DNA of 64,000 nucleotides from Ensifer oleiphilus (GTDB lineage: Bacteria > Pseudomonadota > Alphaproteobacteria > Rhizobiales > Rhizobiaceae): NCBI RefSeq assembly GCF_013371465.1, contig NZ_JABWDU010000002.1:363888-427887 (forward strand). The letters run 5' to 3'. The notes below the pieces were generated by a model. That model was not told where the DNA came from, did no database searches, and saw only the letters and a list, made by a program, of their open reading frames with translations. Every line of letters starts with the position of its first letter. Within the stretch, counting starts at the first letter, position 1. Shown here piece by piece: positions 34,201 through 45,241 of this stretch. Made by a program: the position numbers and the translations under genes.

Positions 34201-34406
34201 AGATTTCGAGCTGCTACATCGCTCCGATGGAAGGCAACTTTGCCGCTCCGCGCCGCGATCACGGCTGAAGATCAGCCTTATCCGCGTCTGCGTCGGGCAG
34301 CTTGCGTGCGCTCGGTTTTGCCTTGAATGTTGCAGCCTTGGGAATCATGGGCGACGCAGCGTCTCGCTTGTTGCCTGGAACGCAACGATCAGGAGCAAAC
34401 CGCCTT

Positions 34407-35006
34407 ATGGCACCCGTGATCATCGATCCGAACAAGGTCCACGAATTCGAGGACAAGGAACGCTTCTACGCGTGGCTCGGCGCCAACCATGCCAGCGAAA
34501 CAGAGGTCTGGATCAAGATCCACAAGGTCGGCTCCGGCCTCGCCTCGATCACGCCGAAGGAAGCGATCGACGTGATCCTGTGCTGGGGCTGGATCGACGG
34601 CGTGCGCAAGGGTTTTGATGACAGAAGCTTCCTGCAGCGCTACACCCCGCGCGGTAAGAAAAGCATCTGGAGCCAGATCAACGTCGACAATGTCGCTCGA
34701 CTGATCGCCGAGGGACGCATGACCCCGCACGGTCTGAAAGAGGTCGAGGCGGCGAAGGCCGATGGCCGATGGGACCGCGCCTATGGCAGCGGCAAGGCAA
34801 TGAAGATACCCGACGACCTGCAGGCGGCGATCGACGCCGAGCCTGAGGCGAAGGAAATGCTGACAAAGCTCAGCGCGCAGAACCGCTTCGCGCTTGCCTT
34901 CCGCACCCACAACATGAAGACGGAGGTAGGCCGCAGGAAGAAGATCGAGACCTTCGTCGAGATGCTGAAGCGTGGCGAGACGATCTACCCGCAGGCGCGG
35001 AAATGA
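34407..35006 (+). CDS. YdeI/OmpD-associated family protein
   Basis: This 199-residue protein starts at ATG 34407, after CAGGAG. It has the YdeI-type DUF1801-like N-terminal pattern: ERFYAWLGANHASETEVWIKIHK, then ITPKEAIDVILCWGWIDGVRKG and RYTPRGKKSIWSQINVDNV. The C-terminal OmdA helix contains AKEMLTKLSAQNRFALAFR. The family is soluble and of unknown biochemical role, with stress or antibiotic-resistance links in some members. Its stop overlaps the next gene's start by 4 bp (ATGA). Confidence 0.88.
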   Translation: MAPVIIDPNKVHEFEDKERFYAWLGANHASETEVWIKIHKVGSGLASITPKEAIDVILCWGWIDGVRKGFDDRSFLQRYTPRGKKSIWSQINVDNVARLIAEGRMTPHGLKEVEAAKADGRWDRAYGSGKAMKIPDDLQAAIDAEPEAKEMLTKLSAQNRFALAFRTHNMKTEVGRRKKIETFVEMLKRGETIYPQARK

Positions 35007-35731
35007 CTGGTCAACCCCTCCACCGCTCGCCATCGCGCACTACCCTGTGGATAACAATGGCTACGGTAGTCATCGCTACAGCAGTATCGATGCTTTACAT
35101 CACATACCGTCATCTCTACCCAACATTCTCTTGGAACCAGAAATTAACAGTCCAACTGAACACACCAAACGGCGAATTCACTGGCTCGTCCGTTAGCCAC
35201 ATCACATGGAGAAAGGGATTTAATCTCAGCACAGACTGGAATCATACGTTCGAAGCGGAGGCGCTACACATCGAATTACCTGATGACAAACATCTATTCG
35301 CGCTAATTACATTGCCTCTCAATCAGGAATATATAGGAACTTTGCTTCCTGCGAGCTTGGCAAATAAGGAGGGGCGCGTCTTGGACGACCAATTGTTCCG
35401 GTTTGTCGCAACAGAATTAGCGCCGGGGAAACCAGTCCGGGTACCATCTTATCAGTGGCCGCGCCTGGTTACGTTCGAAGACCTGAGAAACAAGGATTCC
35501 GTTCACCTCATCGAATCCAACGACATTACAAAAGTGCTTGGCAAAGGATACTCCATAAAATCGGTCACGATTGAGTTGACGGGCGATCAACCGTCGACAA
35601 ATTCGTTACGCAAGGTCCTGACTTGGCTCAGGCCGGAACCAGAGCCTGCATTGCTATCTCGCCTTGCCCCAACCGATTTCTCCGCCGAGGCGAACCTGCG
35701 CCACGGTGACTTCCTACGGAAACCGCGGTGA
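35003..35731 (+). CDS. Membrane-anchored orphan protein of low GC content
   Basis: This 242-residue protein starts in the ATGA overlap with the YdeI-family gene. An N-terminal transmembrane helix (TTLWITMATVVIATAVSMLY, about 13-32) precedes a mainly beta outer domain with no recognised family. Base use differs from its neighbours: codons ending in A or T (aca, aat, tta, ata) are common here and rare elsewhere in the window. That suggests acquisition from a lower-GC source, although the gene is tightly coupled to an ordinary GC-rich gene. The function is unknown. Confidence 0.7.
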   Translation: MTGQPLHRSPSRTTLWITMATVVIATAVSMLYITYRHLYPTFSWNQKLTVQLNTPNGEFTGSSVSHITWRKGFNLSTDWNHTFEAEALHIELPDDKHLFALITLPLNQEYIGTLLPASLANKEGRVLDDQLFRFVATELAPGKPVRVPSYQWPRLVTFEDLRNKDSVHLIESNDITKVLGKGYSIKSVTIELTGDQPSTNSLRKVLTWLRPEPEPALLSRLAPTDFSAEANLRHGDFLRKPR

Positions 35732-35901
35732 ACCGGGCATCCTATGTGCTCCTTGGTGATAGGTGGTTCCTCCTTGCAGGTCTGGATCATTTCCAGTCAC
35801 TTGGAAGACGTTTCAAGGCAGCCAGAGCCGACAATGCCGCTCAATTTGGTGCGCGAACAGAGCTGGTCGGCAGCCGACAGAAACCGGCAGATTGCTGCCG
35901 A

Positions 35902-37203
35902 CTACGACGCCAGCGCGTCGAGCAGGGCCAGTTCGGAGATCACGCGGTTTCGGCCCGCGTGCTTGGCCATATAGAGAAACTGGTCAGCCGCATGCAGGTA
36001 GTTGTCGAAGGATTCCGGCGTCTCGATGGTCGCAAGGCCGATCGACACGGTGATCGACAGTTCCTCGTCGTCCGCCAGGATCCGCGAGCGCGCAAGCTCG
36101 ATGCGCAGCTTCTCACAGAAGGCAAAAGCCCGCTGGACGTCGAAGCCGTTGAAGAGGATGCCGAACTCCTCGCCGCCGAGGCGGGCGAGCAGGTGCTCCT
36201 CGCCGACCAGCGCCGTCAGCCGCTTGGCAACGTGCTTGAGGACGACGTCGCCGATTTCGTGACCGTAGGTGTCGTTCAGCCGCTTGAAATGGTCGATGTC
36301 GAGAATGGCGATCGCCGTCGTCTCACCGCGGCGCAGGCACTGCTCGACGAGCCTCGGGCCCGTCAGGAAGAAGTGGCGGCGATTGTAGATATCGGTGAGG
36401 TAATCGCTCGCCGCCTGGCGCTGCAGCGTCTGCAGCCGCTTCTGGATACCGGCGGCGTAGGCGATCCGGCCATTGAATTCGGCCTCCAGGAACGGTTTCT
36501 GGATGAAGTCCGTACCGCCAGCCTCAAGGAACCTTGCGCCGATACGCCGGTCGCCGCTGTCGGAAAGCGCAATCACCGGCAGCGCCTCGTCGCCCTGGCG
36601 CCGGCGCACTTCGGCAAGCAGCGCCGCCCCGCTCATATCGGAAAGATCGAGGTCGGTGACGACCACATCGATCACCTCACCCGAGTCGAGCACCTGCAGC
36701 GCGTCAACGGCCGAAGCCACCTCGCAAACGGAAATCCGCTGCCGGCGCAGAATACCGGCAAGCTCGGCGCGCGACGGCGTGTCGGAATCGGCAAGAAGCA
36801 CCGTCGTCTTGCCGGTGGTCAGGGCACGTTCGACCGCGCCGATCAGGAGATTGATCGATTCCGGCTGGTTCTTGATGACGCAATCGAGCACGCCGCGACC
36901 GAGGATCTGCTCGCGCGTGCTGTCGTTGAACGCCGCTGTGAAGACCACCGCCGGCACATTGTTTTCGAGGATGAAATCGAGCGCCTCGCAATTGGGCGCA
37001 TCGGGAAGGTTGAGGTCGAGCACGGCGAGCGAGAAGCAGCCTGGAGCTGCAGCCATTTCCTGGCGCAGCGCCTCCAGCGAGGCGCAGTGCGTGACGCGGA
37101 TGCCGTGCACCGTCTCGAGGCCATACTTCAGCGCGGTGGCAAACATGCGGGAATCTTCGATCAGCAGCATGCGCTTGTCGCTGTGCTTCTGCACAGAATT
37201 CAT
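35902..37203 (-). CDS. PleD-like response regulator: two receiver domains and GGDEF
   Basis: This 433-residue protein has two receiver domains (about 12-130 and 133-250) and a GGDEF domain (about 270-430). The first receiver keeps Asp63 in AVLDLNLPD. The second keeps Asp184 in VVTDLDLSD but has ADSD where the usual acidic pair DD is expected. The cyclase motif reads GGEEF near 341, preceded by DYLTDIYNRRHF and LDIDHFKRLND. It should make cyclic di-GMP on phosphorylation. The ATG at 37203 is chosen over 37230 for the CAGGTCGG sequence. It resembles the double-receiver gene upstream, and the two probably act together. Confidence 0.88.
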   Translation of the reverse strand: MNSVQKHSDKRMLLIEDSRMFATALKYGLETVHGIRVTHCASLEALRQEMAAAPGCFSLAVLDLNLPDAPNCEALDFILENNVPAVVFTAAFNDSTREQILGRGVLDCVIKNQPESINLLIGAVERALTTGKTTVLLADSDTPSRAELAGILRRQRISVCEVASAVDALQVLDSGEVIDVVVTDLDLSDMSGAALLAEVRRRQGDEALPVIALSDSGDRRIGARFLEAGGTDFIQKPFLEAEFNGRIAYAAGIQKRLQTLQRQAASDYLTDIYNRRHFFLTGPRLVEQCLRRGETTAIAILDIDHFKRLNDTYGHEIGDVVLKHVAKRLTALVGEEHLLARLGGEEFGILFNGFDVQRAFAFCEKLRIELARSRILADDEELSITVSIGLATIETPESFDNYLHAADQFLYMAKHAGRNRVISELALLDALAS

Positions 37204-37599
37204 CCGACCTGGCGAGCGGCGCAATCTCACGTCCCTGCAAATCCCGATTTCGAGCCGCAGGCGTGCTTGCCCAAAAAGGCGACGCTGGCTCCCAATATAC
37301 GATTATACCCGGCACGGATCGCGCCAGACGTTTCGTCTTGGCATGACCTGATGTTACCGGGTTCCCCACTTTTTTATTGCGGCCGATTGAAGACCGTAGG
37401 GATTGCAATTTCGTTAATGCAGCAACCGTAAGGAGTCTTTTCTCGCGACCAGGGCAATTTTAGGGGTCGCGAGCGCAGAAAACCTGCAAGGCGCCGGCTT
37501 TTTTTTGCCGACGGAAGAGCACCAACGCCTTCAATGGAAGGCGATGGTGAAAGGAGAAACGAAAATGGACGGGCCGTCCCGCGGCATCCGGCCTGCGGC
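37204..37599. other. Intergenic region with a 9-bp inverted repeat
   Basis: No gene was seen in about 396 bp. CTCGCGACC at 37442-37450 and GGTCGCGAG at 37465-37473 form a perfect inverted repeat with a 14-bp spacer, about 240 bp upstream of the PleD-like start. A GGCGCCGGC followed by T8 at 37492-37507 resembles a weak plus-strand terminator, although no plus-strand gene precedes it. Confidence 0.4.
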
Positions 37600-38433
37600 T
37601 TACGCCGGGACTTTTACCTTTTCGCTCAAGGTCTTGATCTTGGTCAGGGTATCGAGGTTCTGGTTGACGCGGCAATAGAACTCCTCGTTGACGAAGGGGC
37701 GTACGACGAAGTCGTTGCCGCCGGCCTTGAGGAAGCGCGCCGACAGAAGCCGGTTGGTCGAGGACGACACGCCGATGATGCGCAGCTGGTGCGGACCGTA
37801 GGCGCTGCGAATGCGCCGCGTCAGTTCGAAGCCATCGATATCGGGCATGTTGTAATCGGTGATGACAAGGCCGATGTCGGGATTGTTCTTCAGGATCTCG
37901 AGCGCCACCGCGCCGTTCTCCGCCGAGCTGGTGCGGAAGTTGTAGCGCTTCAGCTGCGTCGTCAGGAGCGCGCGCGCCGTCGGGCTGTCGTCGACGATCA
38001 GCACATGGTGCTTGTGGTTGGTGAGAAACCGGCAAACCGATTCCGCCAGCATGTCGACGGCAAAGACGCTGTCCTTGATGACATAGTCGACGATTTCCAT
38101 CGCCAGGATCTTTTCGCGCGTCGACTCCTGGAAGGAGCCGGTGAAGATCACCGTCGGCACGCTCATCTCGATGAGGTAGTTGAGCGCCTCGCCATTCTCG
38201 GCACCGGGCAGGTTGATGTTGGAAATGGCAAGCGAGGCCGGGAATGTCGCATTTTCGACGGCAAACTGCAGATCGTCATAGTCGCGGCAGACGATGACGT
38301 CGATGTCGAACAGCTCTTTCAGCCGCTTCGAGACCATCGACGAGAACAGGTTGGAGTCCTCGGCCAGCACGATGCGGTGCTCAGCAAGAGATTCGCCGGA
38401 ATAGTACATTCCGGAAACGCCGAAAAATGACAT
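37600..38433 (-). CDS. Double-receiver response regulator with a degenerate first receiver
   Basis: This 277-residue protein has two receiver domains and no output domain. In the first (about 18-140), the phosphoacceptor position is Asn72 (AISNINLP), where the PleD-like neighbour has Asp (AVLDLNLP), so it is unlikely to be phosphorylated. The second (about 142-265) is complete, with VDDS near 147-150 and Asp193 in VITDYNMPD. The first domain is otherwise close in sequence to the first receiver of the 35902 protein (both have TREKIL or TREQIL and VIK in the same places), suggesting duplication. It could be an adaptor or a partner for the cyclase. Confidence 0.85.
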   Translation of the reverse strand: MSFFGVSGMYYSGESLAEHRIVLAEDSNLFSSMVSKRLKELFDIDVIVCRDYDDLQFAVENATFPASLAISNINLPGAENGEALNYLIEMSVPTVIFTGSFQESTREKILAMEIVDYVIKDSVFAVDMLAESVCRFLTNHKHHVLIVDDSPTARALLTTQLKRYNFRTSSAENGAVALEILKNNPDIGLVITDYNMPDIDGFELTRRIRSAYGPHQLRIIGVSSSTNRLLSARFLKAGGNDFVVRPFVNEEFYCRVNQNLDTLTKIKTLSEKVKVPA

Positions 38434-38579
38434 TGATCGCCTTTAAGTAAAGAGTGTCCCCGAAGCCATGCTAGAGGAGAAAGACTTTCCCGGCTGTTAA
38501 TGAGGCAGCCCTGAAATGACGGCTGCCGGGGAAACGAGGACGGCATCGGTTTCGAAGGCTGGCGGATCGGCAAGGGCGC

Positions 38580-38945
38580 TTACGCCAAGCCGCCGATGAC
38601 GGCCGAAAGCGCATCCCGCGACAAGGGCTTCTTCAGGAATGCGGCAGCGCCTGCGTTCAGACAGCGTTCGCGCGCACTCTCGTCCTGCGAACCGGTTATG
38701 ATCACCGCCGCGAGCGGCGCCCGCCGCGCGCGCAACTCGACCAGCACCTCCAGGCCGTTCATCTCCGGCATATGCAGATCGACCAGCGCGCAGAACGGCG
38801 TGTCGCTGTCGAGCGCCTTCAGGAAGGCCTCTCCCGACGCAAAGGCGATAGCCCGGTAGGACAACGAAACCACCAGACGGCAAAGGGCGCGACGAACCAG
38901 GTCGTCGTCGTCCACGATCGCAATGGCGGACTTATCCTCACTCAT
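38580..38945 (-). CDS. Single-domain response regulator
   Basis: This 121-residue protein is a stand-alone receiver with VDDDD near 11-15, Asp56 in ALVDLHMPE, Thr in IITGSQD and Lys in FLKKPLS. All catalytic residues are present. Its start overlaps the end of the FixJ/NarL-type regulator gene by 8 bp, so the two are translationally coupled with the kinase gene as a three-gene phosphorelay. It could be a phosphate sink or an alternative output. Confidence 0.9.
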   Translation of the reverse strand: MSEDKSAIAIVDDDDLVRRALCRLVVSLSYRAIAFASGEAFLKALDSDTPFCALVDLHMPEMNGLEVLVELRARRAPLAAVIITGSQDESARERCLNAGAAAFLKKPLSRDALSAVIGGLA

Positions 38946-39618
38946 CCAGCATTCTTACAGCATCCCCATGCGTCGTCGTAGTTGGACCTGGGTCCAATGC
39001 CCCGAGTGCTGCGTCGGCAGATGCTACGAGCCGGACAAGGTCGGCGACAGTCCGCACGCCCATCTTCGTCATCATCCGGCCCCGGTGGACCTTGACCGTC
39101 TTTTCCACCGTGCCGAGATCGGCGGCGATCTGCTTGTTGAGCCTGCCGGCGACGACGAGATCCAGAACCTGGGCTTCCCGAGGCGTCAGGCTTTCAAGGC
39201 GCCGGCGAACCGACGCGCGCCTGCGCTCCTGTTCCTGCTCGGACCGCGTGCGCGACAGCGCGACCTCCACAGCAGCAAGCAGCGCCCGCGCATCGACCGG
39301 CTTCGTCAGGAAGTCCACGGCGCCAGCCTTCATCGCCTTCACGCTTGCGGGGATATCGCCTCGCCCGGTGAGAAAGATGATGGACTGGCTGCCTCCGCCC
39401 GAGGTCAGAGCCTGTTGAGCGGCGAGCCCGTCGATGCCGGGCAGGCCAAGATCAAGGATGAAGCAGTCCGCCGCATCGAGGTTGGTCGAGGCCAGCATCG
39501 CTTCAGCACTCTGAAACGCTTGCACGCCATAGCCTGAAGCGGCCAGCAGCCGCTTCAGCGCCCGCAGAACAAGCTCGTCGTCATCCAGCAGAAAGATGCT
39601 TCCGGCACTCTGGCCCAT
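38938..39618 (-). CDS. FixJ-like response regulator (receiver + LuxR HTH)
   Basis: This 226-residue protein has a receiver (about 6-120) with DDDE and Asp56 in FILDLGLPG, and Lys in FLTKPVD. A LuxR-type helix-turn-helix follows (about 143-205) with LTPREAQVLDLVVAGRLNKQIAADLG and KTVKVHRGRMMTKM. It sits 9 bp after the kinase stop and overlaps the single receiver gene. The perfect palindrome at 41716-41737, before the divergent sulfatase gene, is its most likely binding site. Confidence 0.92.
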   Translation of the reverse strand: MGQSAGSIFLLDDDELVLRALKRLLAASGYGVQAFQSAEAMLASTNLDAADCFILDLGLPGIDGLAAQQALTSGGGSQSIIFLTGRGDIPASVKAMKAGAVDFLTKPVDARALLAAVEVALSRTRSEQEQERRRASVRRRLESLTPREAQVLDLVVAGRLNKQIAADLGTVEKTVKVHRGRMMTKMGVRTVADLVRLVASADAALGALDPGPTTTTHGDAVRMLDE

Positions 39619-39627
39619 TGTCCACCT

Positions 39628-41457
39628 CTAAGCCGCAGGCAATGCGATCACGGCGCGCGCGCCGCGCACAACGCTGTCGTCGAAGAACAGTTTCCCGCCT
39701 TGCGCCTCGATGATCGACCGGCAGATCGCAAGCCCAAGACCGAGCCCGGTCTTCTTGGTGCTGACGAACGGCTTGAACACTTCGTTGCGCATCTCCGGCG
39801 GAACGCCCGGCCCCCTGTCGGAGACGGCCAGTTCACGGGTGCCATCTTCGCGCCGGCGCACGCTGATTTCAACCTTTCGCTGCCTGGACGGCATCGTCTC
39901 CATAGCATCGGCTGCGTTCAGGAGCAGGTTGAGGATCACCTGCTGCAGCTGCACCAGATTTGCCTTCACGCGCGCCTCGTCAGGGCTTTCGATCACGGTC
40001 ACCTCGGTGCGTCGGGCCATGAGTTCGGCGTTTGCCAGCGTCACCGTCGTGCGCACGGCCTCGTTGAGGTCGAGAACCTCCAGCGAGGCATCGCCCTTCA
40101 GCATCATGCTGCGCAATTGCGCCATGACCGAAGCGGCGCGTTTGTCGTCGGCAATGATGTCGTCAAAGATTTCCTTGACCTCGTTGCGATCGAACGCATC
40201 TTCCATGGCGAGCCGCTGGCCGGCCTCGGCATTGGCGAGAATGGAGGTGAGCGGCTGCGCCAGTTCATGGGCGAGCGCGCCGGAGAGTTCGCCGAGTTGC
40301 GACCGGCGCGACAGATGCGCGAGCTCGAGCCGCTCGGTGGACAGCACCTCCTCCAGCCTTCGGCTGCGCCGGTTTTGGAACAGGAGGGCGCCAATGGTGA
40401 GCATCTGCGCCGCGATCACCGACGACGCGAGAAGGATCGGCAGGCGATAGCGCTCCCAGGCCGTCGGCTCGTAGTTCAGGATCCGGGTTCCCTCGGGGAT
40501 CGTGTCGCGATCGATGCGCCAACGCTGGACTTCGCGCCAATCCACCATGTTGGTCTCTTTTGCAGCGATCGTCTGGGGAAAGGATATGTCGCCCTTCAGC
40601 ACCCGGAGCGCCAGATCCGCCATCTGTCTTCCGATCATCTCGAAGGTGCCGACATAGCCGGCCAGCACGTTTGACCCGAAATAGGAACTGTAGACGGTGT
40701 AGACCGGGACGCTGGAGGCTTTGGCAATCGCGACGCTCGCGTCGCGCGGAACGAATTTCTGCCCTGCTGCATCCTCGAAAACGGTCAATATCAGCAGAAC
40801 CGCGTCGGCGGGAAGCGCCCCTGCTGCCTGCTTGAAGCCGTCGAGCGTGAAGCCGGACAGGTACTCGACGTCGAGACCGGCATGGTGATCGCCAAGGGCT
40901 GCGCGGGCCGTCGCCTGCCAGTTTCGGTCGAAGGCGGAGGAGCCGGACAGGACGACCGCCTTTTTCGCCTGCGGCTGAAGCTGTCTTGACAGTTGCAGTG
41001 TCTTGCTCACGTCAAAGCGGTTGACGATGCCTTTCACGTCCGCTGGCAGCGGTTGAAACGCGGACAGATCCCGGATGGCGCCGAAGACGATGGGCACGCC
41101 GCTTGCCAGGCGGTCGCGCCGCTCCAGAAGGAAACGCAACGCCCCCGGCCCGACGGCAAGCACGGCATCGAGACGCATGTCCCGATACTTCGCGACCAGA
41201 TCGTCGGAGAGCTGCTTGCGGCGATCGGCAGACGGGAAACGGACGATATCGAGATATTCTGTATAGATCTCGATATGCCCCGGCGCGCTTGCCTCCAGTT
41301 GCTCGCGCAAACCGGCCGCGACTTCGACCACCGCGAACAAGGTGCTTTCGTTCTCATAGACGACAAGAATTCGTTGTGGAGAAGCAGCAACCGCCAACGC
41401 CGGCGCAAAGACGAGAAACAGAAGCGTCGCGACCGCAAGTCGGCATCGAGATCCCAT
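39628..41457 (-). CDS. Sensor histidine kinase with ABC-substrate-binding-like periplasmic domain
   Basis: This 609-residue protein has a signal peptide (1-24) and a periplasmic PF04392-type domain resembling ABC substrate-binding proteins (about 28-320; RILVVYENES, PIVFGAIRD, AVVLSGSSAFDRNWQ). One transmembrane helix follows at about 340-365. The HisKA domain has His near 397 in ALAHELAQPLTSI, and the HATPase domain has NLLLNAADAM, SDRGPGVP and GLGLGLAICRS. The ligand is unknown; PF04392 proteins bind small solutes. The next two genes encode its regulators and the divergent gene encodes a sulfatase, so a sulfate ester or its product is a reasonable guess at the signal. Confidence 0.92.
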   Translation of the reverse strand: MGSRCRLAVATLLFLVFAPALAVAASPQRILVVYENESTLFAVVEVAAGLREQLEASAPGHIEIYTEYLDIVRFPSADRRKQLSDDLVAKYRDMRLDAVLAVGPGALRFLLERRDRLASGVPIVFGAIRDLSAFQPLPADVKGIVNRFDVSKTLQLSRQLQPQAKKAVVLSGSSAFDRNWQATARAALGDHHAGLDVEYLSGFTLDGFKQAAGALPADAVLLILTVFEDAAGQKFVPRDASVAIAKASSVPVYTVYSSYFGSNVLAGYVGTFEMIGRQMADLALRVLKGDISFPQTIAAKETNMVDWREVQRWRIDRDTIPEGTRILNYEPTAWERYRLPILLASSVIAAQMLTIGALLFQNRRSRRLEEVLSTERLELAHLSRRSQLGELSGALAHELAQPLTSILANAEAGQRLAMEDAFDRNEVKEIFDDIIADDKRAASVMAQLRSMMLKGDASLEVLDLNEAVRTTVTLANAELMARRTEVTVIESPDEARVKANLVQLQQVILNLLLNAADAMETMPSRQRKVEISVRRREDGTRELAVSDRGPGVPPEMRNEVFKPFVSTKKTGLGLGLAICRSIIEAQGGKLFFDDSVVRGARAVIALPAA

Positions 41458-41919
41458 GCTGTTCAGGCACCTTCTTCAATGCAGAGGAACTGTTTCGGCG
41501 TCGGGCGAACTCTCACTGAATGCGATGGCGTCTTGATGGAGCGAGATGCAAACGCTTCGTTGCTCCTTATTCACACGGGACACTATGGAGTTGTATTTCA
41601 AATAACTCAATTAGAATAGTGACTTCCTACCACAATTGGGCTTGTTCGTCAGCGGTAATCCCGCCCCCATGGCTGTAGCGCCCTTCTGGCCGCCCGTGAT
41701 CTATGGGCCTTTGACTAGTTGGCCCTTGGTCCAACTATCCTTCCGCTACAAATGCACGAAAATGTCCGGCGATATCAGGTGGCATCACAATGCCGTCCTC
41801 GCGCGGCTTTCCGCGTCTGGGGTTCGGTGCGCATTTTTCCGCAACTCGCATGATCAGGCGAGCAGAACGGCCGCAAGTGCCGAGCGCCTCACCGACGTCA
41901 TTCCAACAGGAGAAGCCCA
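41458..41919. other. Divergent kinase/sulfatase intergenic region
   Basis: About 460 bp hold both promoters. The stretch 41570-41640 is AT-rich. The palindrome listed at 41716-41737 is the main visible element. No gene was seen. Confidence 0.5.
41716..41737. promoter_or_regulatory. Perfect palindromic operator TAGTTGG-N8-CCAACTA
   Basis: Two perfect 7-bp arms are separated by 8 bp. The site lies 183 bp before the sulfatase GTG and 259 bp before the kinase start. The size and symmetry suit a dimeric LuxR-type response regulator such as the one encoded at 38938-39618. Confidence 0.6.
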
Positions 41920-43602
<1,683 letters not shown>

Positions 43603-43631
43603 ACCGCTGAGAAGCTGAAGAGAGCATTGCT

Positions 43632-43663
43632 GGGCCCGGCGTCAAAGACGCCGAGCCCTTTTG
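43632..43663 (+). terminator. Rho-independent terminator after the sulfatase gene
   Basis: GGGC-cc-GGCGTC pairs with GACGCC-ga-GCCC around an AAA loop, followed by TTTT. It starts about 30 bp after the stop codon. Confidence 0.8.
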
Positions 43664-43768
43664 TCACGGATGGCCATGGGTGGAATGCCGATCGCGCCGC
43701 AATGGCCAACATTCGGCCAACGGGACAATTCCCTGACCCCGGTGCCCGTTTCGGTATATGATGCCGGC

Positions 43769-45178
43769 ATGAGCGAAACCCAGGCCCTTTTCGATGTGCT
43801 TCGCCAGTCGGCGACACCCAGCTTCGTCGATGCCCTCGAGCGGCAGGTCCGCGAGGCGCCCGACCGCAAGCTCGGCCGCATCAATGCGCTCGCCTTTGCC
43901 GCCGAGCACCGGCTCGACGAGGAAAAGACCATCGCCGGTTTCCTGCATGCGTCCCGTCTCGGCCTGTTCGAACTGTCCTGGAATGTGCTGTGTCCGGGCT
44001 GCGGAGGCGTGCTCGACGCCAACACGTCGCTGAAAACCGTGCAGAGCGAAGCCTATACCTGCGCGCTCTGCGCCGCCGGCTACGAGCCGACGCTGGATGA
44101 GATGATCGAGGTGACGTTCACCGTCAGCCCGCGCGTCCGCCACATCGAGGCCCACAATCCGCACGAATTGTCGGCCGCCGAGTATTTCCGCCAGATTTAC
44201 TGGGGCTCCGGCGTCGACCTGCCGGACGATCACTACGAGGAGATGGTCGAGGACTTCGTGCTGGAGACCCTCGAATTGCCGCCGGGCGAAAAGGCTGTCA
44301 TCGCGCTGCAGCTTCCGGCCGAGTTCGTGATCATCTTCGAACCGGTGACCCACGCAGCACAGTTCCTCGACGTCTCGGGAGAGCCGACGAAGGAAAGACG
44401 CAACCTCTCCCTGGTGTTCGACCGCACCCACCGGCACAGCGAGACCATCAGCCTGCAGCCCGGACCGCTACGCATCCAGGTGGAAAACCATTCGGAGGTC
44501 CGCACCCTGCCGAGCGTCTGTATAGCCGGCGAAGCGCTGCACGCGCTGCTCGGGCGCCGCCGGCCCTTCCTGACCGCCAAGCGGCTGCTCTCCAACCAGA
44601 CCTTCCGCGACATCTACCGCACCGATACGATCGACGTCGACCAGCGCCTGAAAATCACCAGCCTGACGTTTCTCTTCACCGATCTGCGTGGCTCGACCGA
44701 GCTTTACGAGCGCGTCGGCGACCTCGCCGCCTTCGACCTGGTCAAGACCCATTTCAGCGTGCTCAACGAGATCGTTGCCGCCGAAGCAGGCGCCGTCGTC
44801 AAGACCATCGGCGACGCCGTGATGGCGACCTTCCCGACACCCGACCGCGCCATTGCAGCAGCCATGCGGATGCGCGACGCGATGCGAAAGCTCAATGACG
44901 AACGCAGCAGCGAGGACCTGTTGCTGAAGATCGGGATCCACGAGGGCCCCTGCATCGCCGTCAGCCTCAACGAGCGGCAGGACTATTTCGGCCAGACGGT
45001 CAACATCGCCTCGCGGGTGCAGCACCTCGCCACCGCCCAGGAAATCTTCGCCACAAGCGCTGTGCTGAAACATCCGGCCGCCGCCGGCCTACTGAGTGAC
45101 CGCGGCCTCAACCCGATGACCCACAACGTCACCCTGCGCGGCATCACCAACGAGATCAGCATTTTCGCCATACCCTGA
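43769..45178 (+). CDS. Class III adenylate/guanylate cyclase with N-terminal DUF5939-type domain
   Basis: This 469-residue protein has an N-terminal region of about 300 residues that includes a zinc-ribbon-like CPGCGG with a distant CALC pair. It is followed by a class III cyclase domain (about 295-465). Catalytic features are FLFTDLRGSTELYERVGD (metal-binding Asp), VVKTIGDAVMATF and YFGQTVNIASRV (transition-state Asn and Arg). It has no transmembrane helix. The start MSETQALF at 43769 is preferred; upstream sequence belongs to the sulfatase terminator. It should make cAMP, and its input signal is unknown. Confidence 0.88.
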   Translation: MSETQALFDVLRQSATPSFVDALERQVREAPDRKLGRINALAFAAEHRLDEEKTIAGFLHASRLGLFELSWNVLCPGCGGVLDANTSLKTVQSEAYTCALCAAGYEPTLDEMIEVTFTVSPRVRHIEAHNPHELSAAEYFRQIYWGSGVDLPDDHYEEMVEDFVLETLELPPGEKAVIALQLPAEFVIIFEPVTHAAQFLDVSGEPTKERRNLSLVFDRTHRHSETISLQPGPLRIQVENHSEVRTLPSVCIAGEALHALLGRRRPFLTAKRLLSNQTFRDIYRTDTIDVDQRLKITSLTFLFTDLRGSTELYERVGDLAAFDLVKTHFSVLNEIVAAEAGAVVKTIGDAVMATFPTPDRAIAAAMRMRDAMRKLNDERSSEDLLLKIGIHEGPCIAVSLNERQDYFGQTVNIASRVQHLATAQEIFATSAVLKHPAAAGLLSDRGLNPMTHNVTLRGITNEISIFAIP

Positions 45179-45241
45179 TGCAGGCGTGCTGCCAGAGGCA
45201 TGCCTGCCAGTGGCACGCGAACGGCGTAACGTGAATCTGAG

